Shown here: positions 37,704 through 49,283 of the stretch, piece by piece
Numbering within the stretch: position 1 is the first letter of the stretch
Layout: the number at the start of each line of letters is the position of its first letter
NCBI GenBank assembly: GCA_025526935.1
Contig: JAHLKD010000071.1
Location: forward strand, 186,001-250,000
Length of the DNA stretch: 64,000 nt
Source of the DNA: Cladochytrium replicatum
Lineage: Eukaryota > Chytridiomycota > Chytridiomycetes > Cladochytriales > Cladochytriaceae
Direction: 5' to 3'
Program-made: the position numbers and the translations under genes
The notes under the pieces: model-generated
Told to the model about the DNA's origin: nothing
Seen by the model: only the letters and a program-made list of their open reading frames with translations
Database searches by the model: none

Positions 37704-39470
37704 ATTTTGTGTGCGGTTATTTTCTTGTGTCTTTAATCGTTCTCTTTGTCTTTTTGAATGCCAGCGTGCATCTGAGGGAACAATATTGCAATCAATAAAA
37801 ATCGGAAAGATTGCCCTTTGGCACACCAAATTTCATTGGAGATTCTGACCAGTTTGCGGGAAGAAGTTGAAATTGGCGAACGAGGATATCCCGAGCACTT
37901 CCAATTGCAGTATAATTTTTGTCTGAACTCCGCTTTGATTCCATCATCGTCTGGCTTCCGGTCTGCTTTCCACACCCGTGACCATGACATTCCCAATCCA
38001 CTTTCCTTCCACCACTGAAGTACTTGACTCTTCCCTCTGAGCAGGTGTAATCAATCGCTTTCTCAGTGCATTTCATAATCAACCTGCTGGCTTTTTCCAC
38101 CAGTCGAGCGAATCATCGATTTTCCCAAATTTGCTTGCACAGTCCATTCTGGCATGTCCATTTGAGCTTGCGAGGTCTTTGGGTAGAGGCCGTGCAAACC
38201 AGCTCCTGTATGTTGTGTTTAAGCCAGTAGAGAATTGTTTAGTTCCCTTTCTCGCTTGGTTGTTCTAGTTGGTGAATATTTAATCGCAAAAGAATCGATG
38301 TCTGGCTATGGTTTCCGCGACGGAGAATGAGATCTTGTTCTTTTATGGGATTCTGCATTAGAAAAACAATGGTCACGCAAATTAGCAGATACTTTAGAGG
38401 ACTGTATGTCATCTTGAGACTTGGAGACAAAGGAGTTGCGTGGCTTGCGGAATTACCTGAAAACAGCTCCAACGTCACTGCCCCCAACTGACTACAAGGC
38501 TGGAAAACTACAAACGGCAGCAATTGGATACAAGGTGTAAAATCCGAAGCTTTGTATCGATCCCCTAAAGTTGTGCCTCCTGCGATGAGTTCAGGATTTT
38601 GGTTGGCAAAAAAATTGTTGGATTCTTTTAGAGCGACAATTGTGGGTTTAAAATCTGATCAAATCAAGCTCCATCTGCAAGGTCTGTGTACCACACTCAA
38701 AGACGTGGAATCGCTGTGTTGGAAATTTGCCTGATACGTTCAAGTGATCAGTTGAATGTGTCGCTACCTCTGTCATTTTGGATAAAGTGAGCAAAACCCT
38801 CTTCATTGGATTAACCAGCTGAGGTCCATCAATGACGGAGATGTATATGATGAAACGTGGTAGCATGCCCCTAAGTTGCATTAACCTGGCAGTGTGGGAA
38901 TGGTAAGGTTAGGAGGGGGAATCATTGGTTGAAGCATGAATGCAGTCAATGCTTTTCCGTCACAGCTCCCCAGTGTGCCTAGTACTCCATCTCATCTAAG
39001 CAGGATCCAGATTCTGGCGATCCAAAAATCACATTCCAGCATTTGCCGCCATATTTCGAATCGTTTCCATGACTGGGGCCATTTTGGGTCCGAGATCCGT
39101 TCGTGCTTGGCAATGAGGCTAGATTCAAAGTCTTTTCTTGTCTTTGTTAAAAACATACGTAGTTCCAGATAGATTGAAAGGTAGAACAAGAAGTTGAACA
39201 GAATTAAGGATGATGAGATTAATAATCCTTTGTTTTGAGTGGGTGGAGATTTTTTCAAGAATATTATCCTAAAAGTTATTAGACGTAACAGTTAAAAACA
39301 AATCAAAAACAAATAAATACATTTGGGGTAGACTGTTGAAGCAATATGTTCATGTTCAAGTGTGTTGTAATGTGCTATGTTTCTTGAGTACATATCAGTC
39401 AATATATCCATGCACTGAGTGTAATATCCAACAAATAGGCAGAACGATTGACATTGTTATTGTAAATCAT
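37704..39470. other. gene-poor stretch
   Basis: Only short open frames on both strands (longest about 100 codons), without motifs, signal peptides or credible splice pairs. AT content rises after 39100. No gene supported. Confidence 0.4.
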
Positions 39471-41855
39471 CTAATGTGCCAAATGACTCTGAAGGGTTGT
39501 CAACTGAATCTGGGAGAATTTTTTTAGCTGCGGCCTCTGTATGAGAGAGGAGCACTGTTGCCAACGGAATCTTTGAACTTTCTCAATTTTTGGTGGAAAT
39601 AATGTGAGCAATGATTGTAGAGATATTTGTGTTAATTGAGGTCTAGTAGACAATAATGTTTCAGACACAACAACTTCCTGAATAAGTGAATGTGTTGTCA
39701 GCGTATTGTTGGCTGAGTTGTAGACAAGTGACTGACTGCGTAATTGCTGACGCAAAAAAAAGAGAATCGAAATCTGATTTTGAAGTGCCTTCAAATTTGC
39801 ATTCAGATAGCAGGAATACAACTTGATTGACTACGTCAAATGGAATATCACGACTGCCATAGAATGAAAGAACTTGCATAAGCAATGATGCAGCAGGGCC
39901 AATTGTGTCAAGACCTGCCTTGACAATTGCTGAAAGTGGCAAAGATGCGATGCCAACTCTGGAATCAGGATCTTGAGGCAGGTAACTATTGATACGTACA
40001 ACAAGATCAGAGAAGCTACACTGCTGTCTTTCTATGAATGCAGCAGCTTGCTCTGCTGCAAGAGGAAGCCCTTCAATGTGTTGAAGAAGTTTGTGGAGAG
40101 CTGCAACCTCATTCTGACTTGAAATGAGATACTGATATCTTTTGCTCAATCGCTGCATCAAGAATTGGTGAGATATATCACTTGACCAAGTTTCAAATTA
40201 AATATTTTGACTAGCGGATCAACCCAACTTCTCACCTTCACTTCCAAACTGCTATTGGATCGAGACGTTACAAGGACATCCCCACTCAATATCACAGAAT
40301 CTAAAACTTGATCAAGCACTGATTCATCATCAACATTGTCAAGGATAAGTAGGTAGCAATGAATCTTGGACAGTTTGTCACACATGAACCGAACAAGATC
40401 TTCAGGAGCAATAGTTTCAAAATGTCAGGTGAAAGTGTGAACCAGCATAACCACGCAGAGCAGATATTGCAGTTGCAGCTGTGTTGCAGGGAATCCAAAA
40501 GATTGAATCATAAAACCTTCCATGCTGCTTGACGTACTGGAGTGCAATGCTCGATTTGCCCATGCCGCCTTGTGCAACCAGAATAGCTGCACCATGATTA
40601 ACAAGTTGCATCTGAACATTGGACAATATATTCCTACGTCCAACAAAATGCACTGGAGGCTGTGGCAATGTGCTCAAATTATCTAGTGCCAGTAATAATT
40701 AGTTTGGTTAAATTTGCAAGTAACAAACCTGATGTAACCTCCGGCAGAGGTCTCACTAAGTCAATTGCATTGTACGCAACCTGATACAGCTTTCCTTCTG
40801 TAGGAGTGAGATGAATGCAGTTGTTTTGAAAAAGCCTGGATATAGTGTCACAAAGAGTTTTGCCTGACGTGCTCTGACTGATAACAAAAGCATCTGGAGA
40901 GAAGACACTGACAAGCTGATCATTGAATGACTTCAGTTACTGGATCAAATTTTGGAAGTTTGGTGAATGGAGCAACATTCCTGACTCCGTCAATGGTGTC
41001 TAGGAGCACAGAACACAGGCAAACATTGGGGGAATTTTCGGCAAGTTCAATCCCCTTTTCAATCTCTATCAGTACATTATCTTCCTTGCTGTTATTTTTC
41101 AAATTTGATCAGCACATTATATAATGTCCGTCCTTGAAACATACCCAGCAAGAACATTTTGGTTCATTGTCGTGAAAGATTCTGCGCTGAGAAGGTAAAC
41201 GATGACCCGGCTCTGCTGTAAGCCATTGATGAACCCTTCTTTCCAGTTCTGGGCATCATTAAGACATTTCTGATCCCAGAAAACGCTCATTTTGTGGCCC
41301 AAGCGCCGCTTCCCAACCTTTTCCAAGTACGGCACCAAGGTCTTCACAAGGTCTCCTTCGTTTTCGCGACGATACGAGACGAAAATATCATGACTGGCGC
41401 TCCGATGCTCGTTGCATATCCATTTAGCCGCCGTAAGAGGTACAGGAACTGGTAGCGGTAACGATGAATTGGCGATCTAAGCGTTTGTGATTAGTAAAAT
41501 GAGCATGACAAGGGAATGCAACTTACCTCGCGCACTAGCCATTCGACAAAAACTTGGGACTTGGACAATATAGCGTTGGCAACATCGCGATTGTCCAAAA
41601 TGGACATCTTTCCACCAGCGGTATTGATGAGAAATTGCGGCGAATGTCCATTGAAGCGGTAGCCAGCCAGGCCGAGTTTTGAGAGGGCAGCGGCAGCAAA
41701 GTTACTGAAACTGTCGTCGGGTGGGGCAATTCCAACTGCACGAGCACTGTGTCATTGTTGAGAGGACTGAGAGATTGCACCGTGACAATCGCTGGTTCCT
41801 TCTTAGCTGTCTTGACCGTCTTGTACTTTGGGTTGAACAGCTTGAATGCCTTCAT
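39471..41855 (-). pseudogene. TIR-NB-ARC (NLR-like STAND) gene, frame interrupted
   Basis: Start proposed at 41855 (MKAFKLFNPKYKTVKTAKKE). About 100 unrecognised residues (AAALSKLGLAGYRFNGHSP, SQVFVEWLVRE) precede a TIR domain: ASHDIFVSYRRENEGDLVK, MSVFWDQKCLNDAQNWKEGF, RVIVYLLSAESFTTM. After a linker (PPVHFVGRRNILSNVQMQLV) the NB-ARC NTPase shows Walker A QGGMGKSSIALQYVK, Walker B YLLILDNVDDESVL, GDVLVTSRSN and the GLPL motif IEGLPLAAEQAAAF, then a winged-helix-like end (LTTHSLIQEVV). The gene stops soon after, so a C-terminal repeat domain is short or missing. The frame is interrupted about three times, at least two of them in homopolymer runs, so either decay or sequence error is possible. 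Known STAND proteins of this layout sense invaders or self-damage; a role in fungal immunity is inference. Confidence 0.7.
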
Positions 41856-42729
41856 TTCGGTGGAGCTCGATGGAAGTGTCGAAATCGCTGTGGGAAATTC
41901 TACGCAACTCGAACCTTCAAGTAGTTAAACAATGTAGGTGTTACTTAGGTCAGATGGTGATTAGTGACAGTTCCCTAGACTACACTTATGGCAATATCAA
42001 GAATCTTACTCGGACCAGTGGAGCTCTATCCTTTATGGTCTTTCGTCCAATTTAACCTCAAATACAATTGTCTTGCCTGCTGGCACGTCGAAAGAGACTA
42101 AGATATTGTTTCTGAATAGTCTCACGATTTGCCCTTAAACGATGGGAAAAACTTTCGCGAGCGCTACCATTGCAAAAGATATCCGTATTGGTAGAACATA
42201 GATGATAATGAAACGGGTTTGCTGTTGGGGCAGTTGGTTGGCACTGGAGGACTTTGGTTGAGATGGGGCTTCACCTTCGTCTCGAGCTCCGAGACCGTCA
42301 CATCTTTTCCAGGCGTGTTTCGGGTCCCAACTACACTCATGCAAATTCCAGCTTACAGAGTATGAGTGTTAAGCCATAAACCTCACAAAGTAATGCAACC
42401 GGATAGTCTTCAGTCGCAGATCACCCTCACCAGATCCGCGTGGCTTGTGATCCCAAACTTTAAGTCGCCCCGTAAATGAGACTCTGCGGCGATTCGCTGT
42501 GGGTCGAAGACCTGCGGACCCTGCACCCGTGTGCCCTGAGAGCTGTACTTCCCGCTGTGCTGCTCGCGTACGTTGCTGCTGCGGCGGTTGCGCTGCACTC
42601 GACGGGATCACAACCACTCCTGTCGTTCCTGTCAAGATCACGCCGTAAATTGTCGGTTTGCATGCTTCCTATCTTGATTAAAAATGCCATTTTGTAGTTT
42701 TCTCGAGTATTTTTCAACGCTCGGAAAGG
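41856..42729. promoter_or_regulatory. divergent 5' region
   Basis: Lies between the TIR-NB-ARC start and the HMT1-like start. Short frames on both strands carry no recognised motif. It probably contains both promoters; nothing specific claimed. Confidence 0.35.
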
Positions 42730-45700
42730 ATGAAGGATCCCGAAGCCGAACCGCTGTTGACAGAACACAACGGGCATACAGCAAACAGCGGCCCGTTGAC
42801 GCCTCCGCAGCCTCAATCACCTATTTCGAACCGTATTGAGGCTTGTTCATATACAAATGGCACCCTTGGTGTATCTACGATCAGCGCAACCCCCACGGAT
42901 GAACCTTCTCCGACCGTCAAACTGGTTTCAAATGCCTCGTTATCCACCGTCGCCTTTGTGATCTGTACAAAATTGTTTGATCTTGTCTGGATCTGGTCTC
43001 TAAACTTCCCTCGTGCATCGAGGGATCGCAGAAATAAAGGTGGCAGCTCGGACCAAGATGTTCCAACACCACCTTTGTTTCTTTCAGTGTGTTACTGCTT
43101 GCCGATCCTCGCGTGGGGGATTCATTACCATCTTATGACCATTGATTTGAAAACAGTTGACAAAAGGATATCGAGATGGCCCAAAGGTGCCATGTCGTAT
43201 GTTACGTTCGGATTCTGGATTCTTACGGTGGTCACTTCGGTGTTTGAGCTGGCTCATATCCTTGAGTACCTCGCGCATCCATCTGAAGTTTGGGACAAAG
43301 CGTGTGGCGGCGATAGCGAAGCAGAATCTCGATTATGTGGGATGGATCCCGACGAGGTTGACAGAATCCGATTAGAATGGGCGGTAGGGTTCCTGCCAAC
43401 CTTTACCACTCAGTTGATGCTGCTACCCGCTCTTATCGCCTTTGCCGGATTTATCAATTTCTTTCGATTTGCTCCGGTCCAGACAAAGCCTGCGCCGGAA
43501 ACGTCGCCTGCAGAGATTGACGATCTCGTTGTGCAAACTGCAGGCGACGATCGAAATCCGCCTGAAAGTGTGATATCACCTCCAACTGATCCTACTGCGG
43601 TCCTGGCGGACGACCTGTCGGAATCCGGCGAGACAGGGACACTCACACCGCGTTCCCATGCAGTGGGAGAAGACCTCCTTCACGAAGGAGGAACAACGGG
43701 CTATGAAGATTCTGGCGCGGATGAAGCGGATCTGAACGCCTCACGTCGCAAGTCGGAGAAGAAGGCAGCCGCGAAAAAGCGGACAGAGCTAGAAAAGAGA
43801 ATAAAGAGGGCCAAGAAGTATGGCGATAATGGGACAGATGTTCCCAAGCTCGAAGAACTGGCGTATCCGAAATCCGCAAAAGATTTTCAAAGGCATTTTC
43901 AGCGGCTGTTGCCGTTTATTTGGCCGGAAGATAGGAAACTCCAGTTTTCCATCACTTTGTGTGTTGGGATCATGTTGCTCGGTCGATACGTCACATGGCT
44001 CGTACCTAGACAGTACAAGGAAGTTATCAATGCGCTTGGGTTGAATTTCTCAGGCTCGGATGTGATTGGGATGCTTAGTTTCGGAACAGACTGGCACTTG
44101 TTTGCGTCCTCGGTTATCCGATGGGTCGATGGAGGCCAATGGAAATTGTTGCCCTGGCGGGAGATCTTGACATTTGTTTTTCTGAGCTTCTTGCAGGGTG
44201 GGGTTGGATTGTTGGACACCGTTCAGAACTTTTTGTGGATTCCGGTTGGGCAGGTTCGTGCAAGCTCTTATGACATTCTATTCTCTTACTAACTTCTGTT
44301 GCTGTTTTTCTGAAGTTTACGACGCGAGCAATCAGTTTGAAGATGTTTGCACACCTGCACAAGTAAGACATCTGCTTTCTTTTCACAAAACATTATCATC
44401 TGATTATGTCTTCAGTCTATCGTTACGATTCCATATCAATCGCAAAACGGGGGAAATTCTCCGGGTTCAAGACCGCGGCGTCGCCTCCATCGTCTCGATC
44501 TTGTCGTCCATTCTATTTAACATTGTGCCCACTCTGGTCGACATCGTTATTGCCGTGGTGTGGTTCACGGTCGAGTTCGACCTCAATTTCGGCTACATTG
44601 TTTTCTGTACCATGTTGCTGTACCTCTACTTTACGATCGCGCTGACGGAGTGGAGGACGAAGCACCGACGATATGCGAACCAGCTTGACAATGTAGTAGA
44701 AGCGAAGGCTGTTGACTCGTTGTTAAATTTTGAAACCGTCAAGGTTGTAACAACTCGATGATTCCAGTTCAGAACCTAATACTCTATCCACCATTTTGCA
44801 GTATTACAATGCGGAACGGTTCGAGCTCGATCAGTACACCACCGCACTCTCCAATTATCAGAAAGCAGACTTTGTATCTTCGGTTGCAGTCACGCTGCTT
44901 AACAACGTGCAGAACTTGATCATTCAGCTGGGATTGCTTGTCGGATGCATTTTGTGCGCGAAACGAATCGTGATAGAGAAGACCATGAGTCTTGGCGACT
45001 TTGTGCTTTACATCGCGTACATCAACCAGCTTTATCGGCCGTTGAACTGGTTTGGGGTATGTATCGCAACTATTCAACAACAGTAAACTCTGACATTTGC
45101 TCTCATGGCAGTCTTATTATCGTGTGATTCAGGTAAAAATGTTGATCCGTTGGATCTCTTGCACTGAAACTGAGGTTTTCTACTCTTTGTTACTCCAATA
45201 GAAAAACTTCGTAGATATGGAGAAAATGCTTGATCTGCTTAAGGAACCTGTTGAAGTCAAGGACGCTCCCAATGCACCGAATCTTGTCGTTACCCGCGGC
45301 GAGGTTGTTTTCGGTACGGCTTGATGATATCTGTCGTTTTGCAGGCTGAATCCACCATCCAGAGAACGTGTCGTTTTCATATGATCCTCGCGTCAAGACC
45401 CTTGAAGACATCACTTTCAGGGTTCCACAAGGTTCCACGGTTGCCCTAGTTGGTCCCTCTGGCTCGGGTAAATATATGTCATACTGAACTTTGATGACGC
45501 AATCCTCAACAAAGCCCTCCTTCAAGGAAAATCGACTGTGCTTCGACTGCTGTTCCGCTTCTACGACACCGAGACGGGGCGTATCCTCATCGACGGCCAG
45601 GATATCCGCCATGTCACACAGGAATCACTGAGAGAGCACATTGGCGTTGTGCCTCAGGACACGGTGCTCTTCAACGACACGATTCGGTATAACATTCTGT

Positions 45701-46406
45701 ACGGAAGGCCGAAAGCGGACGGGGCGGAGATTGTGGCAGCTGCGAAGGCGGCGCAGATACATAATCGAATCAAGCGCTTCCCTGATGGTAAGGGGAGTGT
45801 CACGCCTGGGCTGTTCATTTATTCATGGTCACGTAATTATTAGGATACAACACGAGAGTAGGAGAACGTGGGCTGAGATTGAGTGGTGGCGAGAAGCAGG
45901 TAATGCAGGAGCTCTGGTGTTGGACGTAAAGGTGTTGATATAGAATTGGAACATGATTTGCCAGAGGGTCGCGATTGCAAGGACGCTCTTGAAGAATCCA
46001 GCCATTGTCTTACTTGATGAGGCGACTTCTGCACTCGGTGAGCCAAAATGTCCTCAATTGTGTTTGAGCTATAGATTTATTGGCGCGTTCAGATACCCAA
46101 ACGGAGCGACAGATCCAGCATCAGCTCACGAAAATGACGGAGGGGCGAACCACCTTGGTCATTGCACGTAAGTTATTTTTTTTTGGCTTGTTATGAGAGG
46201 TGGGAGTTCCATATACTGACGCACTATTTATTATAGACCGCCTGTCCACGATCGTAAATGCACAACTCATTTTGGTGCTTGCGAACGGCAAGATCATCGA
46301 ACGGGGAAAGCACTCTGAGCTGATGACAGCAGGTGGAGTTTACTTTGATATGTGGATGAAGCAGTTGAGAGATCACGATGGGATATCGGAAGCTGGGAGC
46401 AGATGA
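42730..46406 (+). CDS. HMT1/ABCB6-type ABC half transporter
   Basis: ABC half transporter of the heavy-metal-tolerance (fission yeast Hmt1, ABCB6) group, which acts as a homodimer in vacuolar or mitochondrial membranes and moves phytochelatin, glutathione or porphyrin compounds. Starts [20 protein letters not shown], with an LL sorting-like signal. An N-terminal TMD0 has helices around [38 protein letters not shown] and [19 protein letters not shown] charged cytosolic linker of about 130 residues follows, then the core TMD ([56 protein letters not shown]). The NBD has [80 protein letters not shown] and [18 protein letters not shown]. Twelve or so short introns; no break. Stop at 46404. Confidence 0.92.
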
Positions 46407-46830
46407 TTTGATTTCGTGGCGGGAAGGTATTCTCCCTTTTTTCTGCAGAGACATTTTTGAGTTGCCGGCTCTCGGCATGATCGTGATGTATAATTTTCAG
46501 CAAGGAACTGAAGAATCAGAAAGTTTAATATTTGTTCATACTTTCACTTGTCTTTGTTGTTCAAAGTGCGAGCATCGAGCATCGAGCACACTACAACAAT
46601 TGGACAATTTCGTCATCATAGCCAGCTTAACGGGCCAACTTCGCGTCCCAAAGTGGTGTATGTGGGGCCAATTCCCACGGTGGATGGCTGACCAGGTGCA
46701 CGTGGCTGATCAAAAATTTGTCGCCCCTTAAAAATTTGAACTGCACCATCACCAACGAGTTTGTGATGATAAAACAGGGGCAACATTATAATTCACAAAC
46801 GACTTGGCTCTTTACATTCACAACTGCAAC
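46407..46830. promoter_or_regulatory. intergenic region upstream of lipase
   Basis: 3' region of the transporter and 5' region of the lipase gene. No gene seen. TATAATT at 46787 lies about 44 bases before the ATG and could be a core promoter element. Confidence 0.35.
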
Positions 46831-48506
46831 ATGAAGTTCTTTGCTGCAAGTATTGCGGTTGCCTTTGCACAGCTCGCCGTTTGTGCTCCTGCGGCAGTCG
46901 AACTCCAGGCTCGCGCCGATGGGCTCGGACCGTTTGCGTCCACTTGGGGTTTCTCTGGAAACAACTACCCCATGGTTTTCGTACGTTCGATCGTTGAGAA
47001 TCAATATCATGAACCTGAAAGCTGATTTTTTAGGTCCATGGTCTGACCGGCTGGGGTGAGAAACCTATCTTGGGTCTCCTCAACTACTTTGGAGGTGTTG
47101 GTGGCAACCTCGTCAAGTGAGAAGCAGACTAGTTGATTCGATGAATAAGAATACCGATATGATTGTCATGTAGGGTCGTGGCCGACAAGGGCTACAAGAC
47201 TTTCCAGCCGGCCATCGGACCTCTGTCGTCAAACTGGGAGTGAGTCCAGAAGCAACATAGTTCTTCATCTGAAGGCTGATCGGTTGCTCAATTCAGGCGC
47301 GCTTGCGAGCTCTACGCTCAATTGAAGGGAACCAAGGTTGACTACGGAATTGCGCACGCAAAGAAGTTTGGTCACAACCGGTTCGGTCGTGACTACACTG
47401 GAAAGGGTCTTCTCCCCAACTGGGGTGTTGGAAAGACCAACAAAGGTGACTTTGCGATCTGTGACCTTTTCCTTGCGTCGCTCATGTGAAGTGCAATCCT
47501 TTAGTTCACTTTGTTGCTCACTCCATGGGTCCCCAGACAGTCCAGCTTCTGGTGAGCCTTCTCAACTTGGTGAGCATTAGTTAATATTGGCACGTTTACG
47601 GTTGGTCTGATGATTGCAACAGGGAAATGCCGAGGAGCTTGCTGCTGCCCAGGCTGCTGGCGTCCCAGCGTCTCCCCTCTTCTACACTAACAAAACTGCC
47701 AGCGACTTTGTGAGCGGTGTGTTTTCGCTCGCCGGTGTCCTTCAGGGAACTCCTGCCGTTGAGTTGTCGGCTGGCATGCCCGACTTTGTTGGCAACTTGA
47801 TGAAGGTTTTGCTCGGGCTTTCGAGCTTCACTGATATCACCGCCATCGGCCTGTGGGACTTCCAGGTAAGAACGTTCAGTGGCACATTAAAAGTAGGACA
47901 GAGTGCTGAACCGTGCTACTCTCTTTTCAGCTTGACCACTGGCCCGAGTTGAGCCCCAAGGCCAACGAGAAATTCACCGACTACATCACGAGGATCACGA
48001 ACTCCGCATGGGCCAAAGGCAAGTCCAATGCCTACTACGACCTCTCCCTCACCGGCACTCGCGACCCCGCTCAGCCCCCGTCCGCTGCCCAGCCCGGCGT
48101 GTACTACTTCTCAATTCCCTGCTCCTCCACCTTCAAAGTTGGCGACATCTACGTCGCTGACCTCGACACCAACCTTTCCTTGATCCAGGGCGCCAACATG
48201 CTCGGCAAGATCAACAACTCCACGCTCTTGGGCAACGACTCCCCTCTCTGGCGCGACAACGACGGTCAGGTTTCGGTCATTTCGAGCTCATCGGACGCCA
48301 AGGGCTTCATCAGCTGGCCCTTCGACATCAGGAGCGGATCTGCCGTTCCCCCAAAGACCACGCCCGTCACCGGAAAGTACCAGAACGTTGGTACACAGGA
48401 CTTTGACCACTTGGCCATCAACGGTGTAGCTGACTTGCTCGCAATTCCTCGGTTGACCTCGCTCTACACCAACGTTGCCAAGGTTCTTTACTCCCTTCCT
48501 GCGTAA
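46831..48506 (+). CDS. secreted triacylglycerol lipase, bacterial family I.5/I.6-like
   Basis: Secreted lipase that splits triacylglycerols. Starts MKFFAASIAVAFAQLAVCAP, a signal peptide, then LGPFASTWGFSGNNYPMVFV|HGLTGWGE (oxyanion HG), YFGGVGGNLVK, ERACELYAQLKGTKVDYG, HAKKFGHNRFGRDY, the nucleophile elbow VHFVAHSMGPQTVQLLVSL (Ser in AHSMG), GLWDFQLDHWPELSPKANEK, YYDLSLTGTRDP, LWRDNDGQVSVISSSS (Asp in NDGxV) and QDFDHLAINGVADLL (His). Order and spacing of Ser, Asp and His, and the DHW and RFGRDYTG blocks, resemble Staphylococcus and Geobacillus lipases. Six to seven introns show that it is a settled nuclear gene. Pro after the Gly of AHSMG is unusual (Gly is common). Reading frame intact. 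Confidence 0.88.
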
Positions 48507-49283
48507 AATATAAACACTCGAGATTCGAATGCTACGGCTGTGAATTTCTTGTTTTCTTGGTTTGTCTGAGAGCACGCTAGACTTTTGTTGCACAAACATC
48601 TCCCGCAACTGTACTTGTGTGAATCTTCATCGAATAAGAATGAAATGGACTGTGGCATATTGCTGATAGACTTGCAGAAACATGTCTTTTCAACAAAACC
48701 TTGCAGCCCATATTTTCTGCTGGGTACTGCGGCCGGCCTTACTCCACAGTCAACTATGTTTCTGTTTAAATCCTCCCGGCTTAAGATGAAGTTTTGAGGC
48801 AGCGAGAATGGACAAGAGACCTCCACACCTTTTCTTAATAATTGATATCCCTATCCCCAAGATGAAAAACGGTGCGCCTTTTTGGTGAATGTGGAACGGC
48901 AAGAATCTTCCTGGCCAAATACACAGAAAAGGCTCTGTAGGAAGCTGTCCGCATTGAAAGTGGGCGAGCTTACGACATCCGAACATCATGCAGCTCAGTT
49001 CGGAGTTGTGATGTGAACTGCTGGATAATAGTGATGCTTATTGCATTCAACACTTCACCCCCTTCGCTGGCTATGAAATGTGGGAGCGTCGATGAACTCT
49101 AACTGAAGCCGGATTAGGAGCCACAAAGAAAGAAATACAGCGGTGGGGTTGCAAATGTTGCCGGTGCATTTTGCACAGATTAAGGGCCAAATTGTAACGC
49201 TTGTGGTTGTAAGAAAATAAATTGAACCGAGTAAGTCCAGACGTTGACAACAAAATAAAAAGCTGCAGGCCAGTACGATACAA
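48507..49283. other. convergent 3' spacer
   Basis: Between the 3' ends of the lipase and eIF5B genes. Short frames only, no supported gene. Confidence 0.45.
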
